A DNA stretch of 6,089 nucleotides from Pseudomonadota bacterium (GTDB taxonomy: Bacteria > Pseudomonadota > Gammaproteobacteria > Steroidobacterales > Steroidobacteraceae), in NCBI GenBank assembly GCA_018241455.1, contig JAFEDW010000128.1, positions 1 to 6,089 on the forward strand, written 5' to 3'. The notes beneath the pieces are model-generated. The model did not search any database. It worked only from the letters and a program-made list of their open reading frames with translations, and had not been told where the DNA came from. Of the stretch, positions 1-5,290 are shown piece by piece. Numbering within the stretch: the first letter of the stretch is position 1; the number at the start of each line of letters is the position of its first letter. Both the position numbers and the translations under genes were made by a program.

Positions 1-383
1 AGGAAGGCGATCGTGCCGGCGTGCTGCGGCCGCTCGGCGATGAACGCCTCGGTCGCCGTGACCATGGCGGCGAGCCCGCTTTTCATGTCGGCTGCGCCCC
101 GCCCGTAGATCACGCCGTCGCGGATGGCCGGCACGAAAGGGTCCGAGGCCCATTCATCGAGCGGCCCGGTCGGCACGACATCGGTGTGACCGGCGAAACA
201 CAGCGTCGGCGCCCCCTGGCCACGCACCGCCCAAAGGTTCTCGACCTTGCCATAGCGCAGCGGCTCGATGCGAAAGCCCGATCGCGCCAGGCGTTCAGCC
301 ATCGATTGCTGGCAGCCTGCGTCTTCGGGAGTCAGGGATTTCCGGGCGATCAATTCGAGCGCAAAATCGACGGTGGGCGACAT
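1..383 (-). CDS. dapE: Succinyl-diaminopimelate desuccinylase DapE, N-terminal part (runs off left edge)
   Basis: DapE hydrolyses N-succinyl-LL-2,6-diaminopimelate to LL-diaminopimelate and succinate in the cytoplasm, a step in lysine and peptidoglycan precursor synthesis. Reading the minus strand from the ATG at 383 gives about 127 residues of an M20-family metallopeptidase. The first metal-site motif FAGHTDVVPTG (residues 63-73) supplies H66 and D68, and GRGAADMKSG (94-103) supplies D99, the expected metal-bridging aspartate. Both motifs sit where they do in typical DapE proteins. The early segment LTPEDAGCQ (17-25) is also family-typical. An AGGA Shine-Dalgarno lies five bases upstream of the ATG, supporting this start. 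The catalytic Glu, the remaining metal ligands and the C-terminal part lie outside the window. The gene is divergent from the pst operon and has no obvious functional link to it. Other M20 peptidases are possible, but the motif wording favours DapE. Confidence 0.93.
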   Translation of the reverse strand, partial: MSPTVDFALELIARKSLTPEDAGCQQSMAERLARSGFRIEPLRYGKVENLWAVRGQGAPTLCFAGHTDVVPTGPLDEWASDPFVPAIRDGVIYGRGAADMKSGLAAMVTATEAFIAERPQHAGTIAF

Positions 384-423
384 CGGTTTCCTGTGCAAGA
401 AGGGACGGACGCGGGCCACGCGT

Positions 424-452
424 CTTATACGGTGCGCGCGCTGGCGGGGCAA
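424..452 (-). promoter_or_regulatory. Candidate sigma70 promoter for dapE
   Basis: On the minus strand, TTGCCC (447-452, 4 of 6 matches to the -35 consensus) is followed after exactly 17 bp by TATAAG (424-429, 5 of 6 matches to the -10). Transcription would start near 417, about 33 bases before the dapE ATG. Spacing and position fit a constitutive promoter. This is a sequence match only. Confidence 0.6.
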
Positions 453-509
453 GTACCCAAGATGGCTGTTACCGCAGGAAATTCAATGCGATAGGCTCGG
501 TGGCCCCGA

Positions 510-527
510 GTGAAATATAACTGTCAT
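510..527 (+). promoter_or_regulatory. Candidate PHO box (PhoB site) for the pst operon
   Basis: The PHO box consensus is two CTGTCAT half-sites separated by 4 bp. Here the downstream half (521-527) is a perfect CTGTCAT and the upstream half (510-516, GTGAAAT) matches at 4 of 7 positions; the AT-rich 4-bp linker ATAA lies between. The site ends exactly 10 bp before a good -10 hexamer, the spacing known for PhoB-activated promoters, where the PHO box replaces the -35. Position upstream of pstS makes this functionally plausible. The weak upstream half is the main doubt. Confidence 0.7.
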
Positions 528-537
528 ACAGCCGGAC

Positions 538-543
538 TATAAA
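538..543 (+). promoter_or_regulatory. Candidate -10 element of the pstS promoter
   Basis: TATAAA matches the sigma70 -10 consensus at 5 of 6 positions and lies 10 bp downstream of the PHO-box-like site. No good -35 hexamer is seen at 17 bp upstream, as expected for an activator-dependent promoter. Transcription would start near 550, leaving a leader of roughly 50 bases before the pstS start. Confidence 0.6.
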
Positions 544-588
544 GGCGCCTGACATTTCAAGGCACCACCTCCTGCACATCCAATATCC

Positions 589-594
589 AAGGGG
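589..594 (+). promoter_or_regulatory. Shine-Dalgarno of pstS supporting a GTG start
   Basis: AAGGGG lies 8 bases before the GTG at 603. There is no ATG giving a sensible signal peptide in this frame, so this site fixes the non-ATG start of pstS. Confidence 0.75.
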
Positions 595-602
595 ACAGAC
601 CA

Positions 603-1655
603 GTGAGCATTCGCAGCATCAGATTCACGGCGCTTGCCGCCATTCTCGGGCTGGCAGCCGCCTCAGGCGTGGCGTCGGCGGTCGACATCTCCGGCGCCGG
701 CGCGACCTTCCCATATCCTGTCTACGCCAAGTGGGCCGAGGCCTACAAGGCCAAGACGGGCGATGGCCTGAACTACCAGTCGATCGGATCGGGCGGCGGC
801 ATCAAGCAGATCAAGGCAGCGACCGTGACCTTCGGCGCTTCCGACAAGCCGCTCGAAGCAAAGGACCTGAACGATTCCGGTTTGGTGCAGTGGCCGATGG
901 TGATCGGCGGCGTCGTGCCGGTCGTCAACGTGCCAGGCGTCAAGGCGGGCACGCTGCAGCTCGACGGCCCGACGCTGGCGAGCATCTACATGGGCGAGAT
1001 CTCCAAATGGAACGACGCGCGCATCAAGGCGCTCAATCCGAAGGTGGCGCTGCCCAACCTCGCGATCGCACCCGTGTACCGCTCGGACGGCTCCGGCACG
1101 AACTTCCTGTTCACGAACTACCTTTCGACGGTCAGCCCCGCATTCAAGAGCAAGGTCGGGGCCAATACCTCGGTGGAATGGCCGACCGGCATCGGCGCGA
1201 AGGGCAACGAAGGCGTGGCCAACATGACCGCGCAGACCTCCGGCGCGATCGGCTACGTGGAATATGCCTACGCGAAGCAGAACGCAATGGCCTACGTGCG
1301 CCTCAAGAATAGCGCTGGCAAATACGTCTCGCCCGAAGCCGCAGCGTTCCAGGCCGCCGCCGCCAATGCCGATTGGGAAAAGGCCGATGGATTCTTCCTC
1401 ATCCTGACCGACCAGCCAGGTGCCGCAAGCTGGCCGATCACCGGCGCCAGCTTCATCATCATGCATCGCGAGCCGAAGGACGCAGCCGCTGCGCTGGCGG
1501 CCTTGCGCTTCTTCGCCTGGGCCTACAAGGACGGCGTCGACCTGGCCAAGCAGCTCGACTATGTGCCGCTGCCTGAAAAGGTTGTTAAGCTGGTCGAGAA
1601 GACCTGGACGGCCTCGATCAAGAGCGGAGGCAAGCCGGTTTGGCAGGGTAAGTAG
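603..1655 (+). CDS. pstS: Periplasmic phosphate-binding protein PstS of the Pst ABC transporter
   Basis: PstS binds inorganic phosphate in the periplasm with high affinity and delivers it to PstC/PstA. The 350-residue product has the usual family length (E. coli 346). It begins with a Sec signal peptide: a charged n-region with Arg at 4 and 7, a hydrophobic core at 9-21, and likely cleavage in ASA|VD after residue 26. All phosphate ligands known from E. coli PstS are present at a constant offset of 25: T35 and F36 in GAGATFPYP, S63 in GSGGG, D81 in FGASD, and R160, S164, G165, T166 in YRSDGSGTNF. No lipobox is seen, so it should be a soluble periplasmic protein. The start is GTG with a good Shine-Dalgarno. 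It is the first gene of the operon, behind a PHO-box-like promoter, and is separated from pstC by a strong hairpin that may let it be made in excess. Confidence 0.97.
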   Translation: MSIRSIRFTALAAILGLAAASGVASAVDISGAGATFPYPVYAKWAEAYKAKTGDGLNYQSIGSGGGIKQIKAATVTFGASDKPLEAKDLNDSGLVQWPMVIGGVVPVVNVPGVKAGTLQLDGPTLASIYMGEISKWNDARIKALNPKVALPNLAIAPVYRSDGSGTNFLFTNYLSTVSPAFKSKVGANTSVEWPTGIGAKGNEGVANMTAQTSGAIGYVEYAYAKQNAMAYVRLKNSAGKYVSPEAAAFQAAAANADWEKADGFFLILTDQPGAASWPITGASFIIMHREPKDAAAALAALRFFAWAYKDGVDLAKQLDYVPLPEKVVKLVEKTWTASIKSGGKPVWQGK

Positions 1656-1672
1656 GCGCCTCAACGAGCGCC
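1655..1672 (+). other. Small hairpin at the pstS stop codon
   Basis: GGCGC (1655-1659) pairs with GCGCC (1668-1672) around an 8-base loop. The stem is only 5 bp, so in a GC-rich sequence it could be chance. It sits just upstream of the much stronger stem-loop in the same intergenic gap. Confidence 0.3.
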
Positions 1673-1692
1673 GTCCAAGTTCTCAAGGTTGC

Positions 1693-1730
1693 ACGGGCAG
1701 CCGGAGTTCGCCACGGCTCCGGCTGCCCGT
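1693..1730 (+). terminator. Strong stem-loop between pstS and pstC (attenuator or mRNA stabiliser)
   Basis: A perfect 14-bp inverted repeat (1693-1706 with 1717-1730) flanks a 10-base loop. It lies between the pstS stop and the pstC start. The bases after the stem (CTGTCTGCTT) are pyrimidine-rich but lack a U-run, so it is not a textbook intrinsic terminator. Hairpins in this position after binding-protein genes of ABC transporter operons are known to protect the upstream mRNA from 3' exonucleases or to cause partial termination, giving more binding protein than permease. Partial termination or stabilisation is inferred here. A REP-type dispersed repeat is an alternative. Confidence 0.65.
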
Positions 1731-1755
1731 CTGTCTGCTTCGCCTGAGGGGATCC

Positions 1756-2724
1756 ATGAATACGCCAGCCGTCGCCCTCACCGGGCACCTGCGCCGGGAG
1801 GCCCGCACCGAACGGGTATTCCGTGTAGCGACGCTGGCTTCGGCGCTGTTGGTGCTGCTGTTGCTGGCCGGCGTCATCTGTACGCTGATCGAAGGCAGCT
1901 GGCCCGCGCTCAAAGTGTTCAAGTGGTCGTTCGTTACGGGTGAACGATGGAATCCGGTCACTGATGTATACGGCGCACTGACGCCGCTCTACGGCACGAT
2001 CGTCACTTCGGTGATCGCGCTCGTGATCGCGGTGCCGCTGAGCTTTGGCATCGCGGTGTTCCTGACCGAGATCTGTCCTCTATGGCTGCGCGGTCCGGTG
2101 AGCACGGCGATCGAACTGCTGGCTTCGGTGCCGAGCATTGTCTATGGCATCTGGGGCCTGTTCGTGCTGGCGCCGATCCTGCAGCACAGCGTGCAGCCTT
2201 GGCTCATCGATCACGTGGGTTCGCTCCCGGTCGTCGGCGCACTGTTCCAGGGTCCGCCGTTCGGCATCGGCCTGCTGACCGCCGGCATCGTGCTGGCGAT
2301 CATGGTGCTGCCGTTCGTGACTTCGGTGATGCGCGAGGTGTTCCGCATGACGCCGGTGGCGTTGAAGGAAGCCGCCTACGGCCTCGGCGCGACGCAGTGG
2401 AACGTCGTGTGGGATGTCGTGCTGCCCTGGTCGCGCACCGGCGTGATCGGCGGCATCATGCTCGGCCTCGGCCGCGCGCTCGGCGAGACGATGGCCGTGA
2501 CGTTCGTGATCGGCAACGCCCACCGCATCAGCGCATCGCTCCTCGCGCCGTCGACGACCATCTCGGCCGCCATTGCCAACGAATTCGCCGAGGCGGTCGG
2601 CGACCTGTACACATCGGCGCTGTTCGCGCTTGGGCTGCTGCTGTTCGTGCTCACTTTCGCGGTAATTGCTGCCGCCCGCTTCATGCTGCTGCGGCTCGAG
2701 CGCGGCGCGGTGAAACGCAAATGA
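1756..2724 (+). CDS. pstC: Phosphate ABC transporter permease PstC
   Basis: PstC pairs with PstA to form the inner-membrane phosphate channel. The 322-residue product shows six hydrophobic segments at about 24-45, 79-104, 119-142, 168-191, 228-252 and 287-311, with a positively charged N-terminus and C-terminus. The cytoplasmic coupling loop that contacts the ATPase is the EAA-type stretch EAAYGLGATQW (205-215). It is followed by GRALGETMAV (239-248), the conserved PstC segment with the Arg and Glu known to matter for transport in E. coli. The reading frame is open far upstream into pstS, but the ATG at 1756 has an AGGGG Shine-Dalgarno 4 bases before it and gives the normal family N-terminus. 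The stop overlaps the pstA start (ATGA), implying translational coupling. The roughly 50-residue loop between segments 1 and 2 is expected for the family. Confidence 0.96.
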   Translation: MNTPAVALTGHLRREARTERVFRVATLASALLVLLLLAGVICTLIEGSWPALKVFKWSFVTGERWNPVTDVYGALTPLYGTIVTSVIALVIAVPLSFGIAVFLTEICPLWLRGPVSTAIELLASVPSIVYGIWGLFVLAPILQHSVQPWLIDHVGSLPVVGALFQGPPFGIGLLTAGIVLAIMVLPFVTSVMREVFRMTPVALKEAAYGLGATQWNVVWDVVLPWSRTGVIGGIMLGLGRALGETMAVTFVIGNAHRISASLLAPSTTISAAIANEFAEAVGDLYTSALFALGLLLFVLTFAVIAAARFMLLRLERGAVKRK

Positions 2725-3575
2725 GCACGCTGCGCCGCCGCCGCATCATGAACTTCGTGGCCTTTTCGGCCTCGATGTTCGCCACGGCCATTGGACTGGC
2801 GCTGCTCGGTGCGATCCTGTGGACCTTGCTGTCCAAGGGCGTCGGCGCGGTCAATCTCGCGGTATTCACGCAAATGACGCCGGGCCCCGGCAGCGCCGGC
2901 GGACTGCTGAATGCGATCTTCGGCAGCGTCATCATGACCTTGCTCGGCATCCTGATCGGCGCGCCGATCGGATTGCTGGCCGGCACCTACCTGGCCGAAT
3001 ACGGGCGTGGCACGCGCCTCAGCACCGTGGTGCGCTTCATCAACGACGTGCAGCTCAGCGCGCCCTCGATCATCGTCGGCCTGTTCGTCTACATGCTGCT
3101 GGTGATCCGCATGGGGCATTTCTCGGCCATTGCCGGCGCGGTGGCGCTGGCGGTGATCGCGCTGCCGGTGATGGTGCGCACCACCGAGGACATGCTCAAC
3201 CTCGTGCCGCGCAGCATGCGCGACGGCTCGGCCGCGCTGGGCGCGCAGCCGTGGCGCACGATCACGCACATCGTCTATCCGGCCGCGCGCAACGGCCTGC
3301 TGACCGGCGCGATGCTGGCGGTGGCTCGCATCAGCGGCGAGACGGCGCCACTGCTGTTCACGGCGCTCAACAACCAGTTCTGGAGCAGCGACCTGACACG
3401 CCCGATGGCCAACCTGCCGGTGGTGATCTTCCAGTTCGCGATGAGCCCGTACAAGGACTGGCAGCAGCTGGCCTGGGTCGGCGCGCTGCTGATCACGTTG
3501 TTCGTGCTGGTGCTCAGCGTCATCGCGCGCTCGATCTCGACGCTGTTCGGCCAGCACTCCAACCCGGGCGAGTAG
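2721..3575 (+). CDS. pstA: Phosphate ABC transporter permease PstA
   Basis: PstA is the second permease of the Pst channel. The 284-residue product is close to the family length (E. coli 296). An Arg-rich cytoplasmic N-terminus (residues 5-8) precedes six hydrophobic segments at about 13-37, 63-91, 112-130, 134-154, 191-214 and 248-272. The EAA-type coupling loop is DGSAALGAQPWRT (168-180). RISGETAPLLFTA (203-215) is the PstA counterpart of the PstC RALGET segment and separates the two paralogues. PVVIFQFAMSPYKDW (233-247) is also typical of PstA. The ATG is the A of the ATGA overlap with the pstC stop, so the start is fixed by coupling. A 22-bp gap leads to phoU, where most genomes instead have pstB. 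Confidence 0.96.
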   Translation: MSTLRRRRIMNFVAFSASMFATAIGLALLGAILWTLLSKGVGAVNLAVFTQMTPGPGSAGGLLNAIFGSVIMTLLGILIGAPIGLLAGTYLAEYGRGTRLSTVVRFINDVQLSAPSIIVGLFVYMLLVIRMGHFSAIAGAVALAVIALPVMVRTTEDMLNLVPRSMRDGSAALGAQPWRTITHIVYPAARNGLLTGAMLAVARISGETAPLLFTALNNQFWSSDLTRPMANLPVVIFQFAMSPYKDWQQLAWVGALLITLFVLVLSVIARSISTLFGQHSNPGE

Positions 3576-3584
3576 GCCAGGCAA

Positions 3585-3607
3585 ATGGACAAGACACATG
3601 GACAAGA
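3585..3607 (+). repeat. 10-bp direct repeat duplicating the phoU start region
   Basis: ATGGACAAGA occurs at 3585-3594 and again at 3598-3607, 13 bp apart. The second copy is the start of phoU. Because 13 is not a multiple of 3, the first ATG opens another frame, giving a 9-codon reading frame (eight residues, MDKTHGQD) that stops at 3609-3611, inside phoU. An AGG lies 3 bases before the first ATG. Whether this mini frame is translated is unknown; it may simply be a small duplication. Confidence 0.55.
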
Positions 3608-4371
3608 TTGAACTGGGCCAGCACATCCTCAGCCGCTACAACGAGGACCTCGAGCAGCTGCGCACCGACGTGTTGCAGATGGGCGGCCTGGCCGAATCGC
3701 AGCTGCGCGAGGCGCTGCGCGCCCTCGCCACCAGCGACAGCGACCTGGCCGCCGAAGTGGCCAAGCTGGAAGCGCGCATCAACCAGATGGAAGTCGACAT
3801 CGACGATGAGTGCAACCGCACGCTGGCGACGCGCGCGCCGGCCGCTTCCGACCTGCGCCTGGTGATCGCGATCATCAAGACCATCACCGACCTGGAGCGC
3901 GTCGGCGACGAGGCGCACAAGATCGCCAACATCGTGGCGCGGCGCGGTGCGCTCGACCGCGGCGGCATCGACGGTTACCGCATCGTGCGGCATCTCGGCA
4001 ACGTCTCGCTGTCGCTGCTGCACGATGCGCTCGACGTGTTCGCGCGGCTCGATGCGCCGGCGGCGGTGGCGGCGGTGCGGCGCGACCGGCAGATCGACGA
4101 GGAATACGACGCGATCCAGCGCCAGTGCATGACCTTCATGATCGAGGATCCGCGCACGATCCGCGCGATGATCGACCTGATGTGGGTGGCGCGCGCGCTC
4201 GAGCGCATCGGCGATCATGCCAAGAACATCTGCGAGTACGTGATCTACATGGTCGGCGGGCGCGACGTGCGCCATGTCGCGATCGAGGACGTCGAGCGGC
4301 AGCTCGGCGCACAGGTGGCGGCGGGTTCCGCGGCCGCCGCGGATGCGCCGTCAGCAGGGGCTGGCAATTGA
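3598..4371 (+). CDS. phoU: Phosphate signalling protein PhoU
   Basis: PhoU is a peripheral cytoplasmic protein that links Pst transporter state to the PhoR-PhoB two-component system and restrains phosphate uptake when phosphate is plentiful. The 257-residue product is slightly longer than usual (E. coli 241) because of an Ala/Gly-rich tail at about 238-257. It is all-helical in character, with the two PhoU repeats each carrying the family E-x-x-x-D metal-binding motif: E100-D104 in DLERVGDEAHKIAN and E202-D206 in ALERIGDHAKNIC. The N-terminal LRTDVLQMGGLAESQL (21-36) is also diagnostic. The ATG at 3598 gives the expected N-terminus. Its Shine-Dalgarno is weak (GGA about 8 bases upstream), so coupling to pstA is likely. 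The position before pstB is unusual. The stop overlaps the pstB start by 4 bases. Confidence 0.96.
   Translation: MDKIELGQHILSRYNEDLEQLRTDVLQMGGLAESQLREALRALATSDSDLAAEVAKLEARINQMEVDIDDECNRTLATRAPAASDLRLVIAIIKTITDLERVGDEAHKIANIVARRGALDRGGIDGYRIVRHLGNVSLSLLHDALDVFARLDAPAAVAAVRRDRQIDEEYDAIQRQCMTFMIEDPRTIRAMIDLMWVARALERIGDHAKNICEYVIYMVGGRDVRHVAIEDVERQLGAQVAAGSAAAADAPSAGAGN
4356..4360 (+). promoter_or_regulatory. Shine-Dalgarno of pstB supporting a TTG start
   Basis: AGGGG, inside the end of phoU, lies 7 bases before the TTG at 4368. No in-frame ATG lies upstream of the conserved ABC N-terminus at a sensible distance, so this site decides the pstB start. Confidence 0.7.
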
Positions 4372-5156
4372 ACGACAGCGTTACCGCGGGTGTCGCCGGA
4401 CCGCGCGCGTTGGTGCAGGACCTGAGCTTCTATTACGGCACGTTCAAGGCGCTGAAGCGCCTGAACATGCCGATCGCGGACCGGCGCGTGACCGCGCTGA
4501 TCGGCCCATCCGGCTGTGGCAAGAGCACCTTCCTGCGCTGCTTCAACCGCATGCACGACCTGCAGCCCGGCGCGCGCTACGAGGGCTCGATCATCCTGCA
4601 TCCCGAGGACATCGACCTGGTCGGCCGCGAAGTCGATCCGATCGACGTACGCATGCGCATCGGCATGGTGTTCCAGAAACCGAATCCATTTCCGACCTCG
4701 ATCGCCGATAACGTCACCTACGGGCTGCGCCTGCGCGGCATGAAGAGCCGCACGCAGCTCGCGCACGCTGTCGAACAGGCGCTGCGCGGCGCCGCGCTCT
4801 GGGATGAAGTCAAGGATAGGCTGCACTCGTCCGCGTTGGCGCTGTCGGGCGGCCAGATGCAGCGGCTGTGCATCGCGCGCGCGCTGGCGACGAATCCGGA
4901 AATGATCCTGTTCGACGAGCCGACCTCGGCGCTCGATCCGATCGCGACGGCCAAGATCGAGGAGCTGATCGCGGCGCTGCGCGAGCAGGTTACGGTGCTG
5001 ATCGTCACGCACAACATGCAGCAGGCGGCGCGCATTTCCGATTTCACCGCCTTCATGTTCCTCGGTGAGCTCATCGAGTACGCGAGCACGGCCACGCTGT
5101 TCACCAATCCGTCACAAAAGCGCACCGAAGACTACATTACGGGCCGCTACGGCTGA
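4368..5156 (+). CDS. pstB: Phosphate ABC transporter ATP-binding protein PstB
   Basis: PstB hydrolyses ATP on the cytoplasmic face to drive phosphate import through PstC/PstA. The 262-residue product is near the family length (E. coli 257). The ABC motifs are all intact: Walker A GPSGCGKST (46-54), Q-loop VFQKPNPFP (101-109), signature LSGGQMQRL (159-167), Walker B MILFDEP (179-185) with E184, D-loop SALD (187-190) and switch His in VTHNM (H215). The FNRMHDLQPGAR segment and the C-terminal TEDYITGRYG are PstB hallmarks that separate it from other ABC ATPases. The chosen start is TTG, sharing TTGA with the phoU stop and preceded by a good Shine-Dalgarno. The frame is open further upstream inside phoU, but that part looks like a shadow frame. 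The signature has Met where most PstB proteins have Gln (usually SGGQQQRL). No terminator is evident after the stop. Confidence 0.96.
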   Translation: MNDSVTAGVAGPRALVQDLSFYYGTFKALKRLNMPIADRRVTALIGPSGCGKSTFLRCFNRMHDLQPGARYEGSIILHPEDIDLVGREVDPIDVRMRIGMVFQKPNPFPTSIADNVTYGLRLRGMKSRTQLAHAVEQALRGAALWDEVKDRLHSSALALSGGQMQRLCIARALATNPEMILFDEPTSALDPIATAKIEELIAALREQVTVLIVTHNMQQAARISDFTAFMFLGELIEYASTATLFTNPSQKRTEDYITGRYG

Positions 5157-5179
5157 CATCGGCTCCCCCCGCGATCCGG

Positions 5180-5197
5180 TTGTCATCGGATTGTCAT
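5180..5197 (+). promoter_or_regulatory. PHO box (PhoB site) for the porin gene
   Basis: Two identical half-sites TTGTCAT (5180-5186 and 5191-5197) are separated by the 4-bp linker CGGA, giving the exact 11-bp periodicity of PhoB binding sites. Each half matches the consensus CTGTCAT at 6 of 7 positions. The site starts 24 bp after the pstB stop and lies upstream of an outer-membrane porin gene. It is a better match than the site before pstS. Regulation by PhoB is inferred. Confidence 0.82.
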
Positions 5198-5207
5198 ACA
5201 CATTGGA

Positions 5208-5213
5208 TACCTT
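5208..5213 (+). promoter_or_regulatory. Weak candidate -10 element of the porin promoter
   Basis: TACCTT sits exactly 10 bp after the PHO box, where the -10 of a PhoB-activated promoter is expected, but matches TATAAT at only 3 of 6 positions. The placement comes from spacing more than sequence. Transcription would begin near 5220, giving a leader of about 70 bases. Confidence 0.4.
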
Positions 5214-5234
5214 GCGCGCCATCCAGAGCGCCGC

Positions 5235-5246
5235 GAGCGGCCGCTC
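5235..5246 (+). repeat. 12-bp perfect palindrome in the porin leader
   Basis: GAGCGGCCGCTC is a perfect 12-bp palindrome. It lies between the inferred porin transcription start and its ribosome binding site. In RNA it could form only a short 4-bp stem with a 4-base loop, and such GC palindromes arise easily in GC-rich DNA. Any role is speculative. Confidence 0.3.
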
Positions 5247-5290
5247 CGGGCCCAAGCTGAAGCAACGATTCCAATTCAGGAGCGCGATTC

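Noticed and set aside
549..555. CTGACAT, a second PHO half-site-like sequence downstream of the pstS -10
   Set aside because: It is 28 bp from the good half-site, not on the 11-bp repeat, and lies about at the expected transcription start, so it is unlikely to be a PhoB activating site.
511..559. Interrupted inverted repeat (TGAAAT...TGTCA with TGACATTTCA) around the pstS promoter
   Set aside because: The arms are short and unevenly spaced and overlap the PHO box and -10; chance or PHO-box composition explains it.
663..1664. Long minus-strand open frame (333 codons) antisense to pstS
   Set aside because: It mirrors pstS codon bias in GC-rich DNA; the translation is Arg/His/Gly/Asp-rich with no recognisable motif, while pstS on the other strand has every expected ligand.
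1420..1755. Upstream extension of the pstC frame into pstS
   Set aside because: The Ser/Arg/Pro-rich sequence does not resemble any PstC N-terminus; the ATG at 1756 has a ribosome binding site and gives the normal length.
2376..3626. Long minus-strand open frame (416 codons) antisense to pstC/pstA
   Set aside because: Low-complexity His/Arg/Gln/Ala-rich translation typical of antisense frames in high-GC genes; it spans two well-supported permease genes.
3810..4367. Upstream extension of the pstB frame through phoU
   Set aside because: The translation is Arg/Ala-rich shadow sequence of phoU; no fusion domain is visible and a good Shine-Dalgarno precedes the TTG at 4368.
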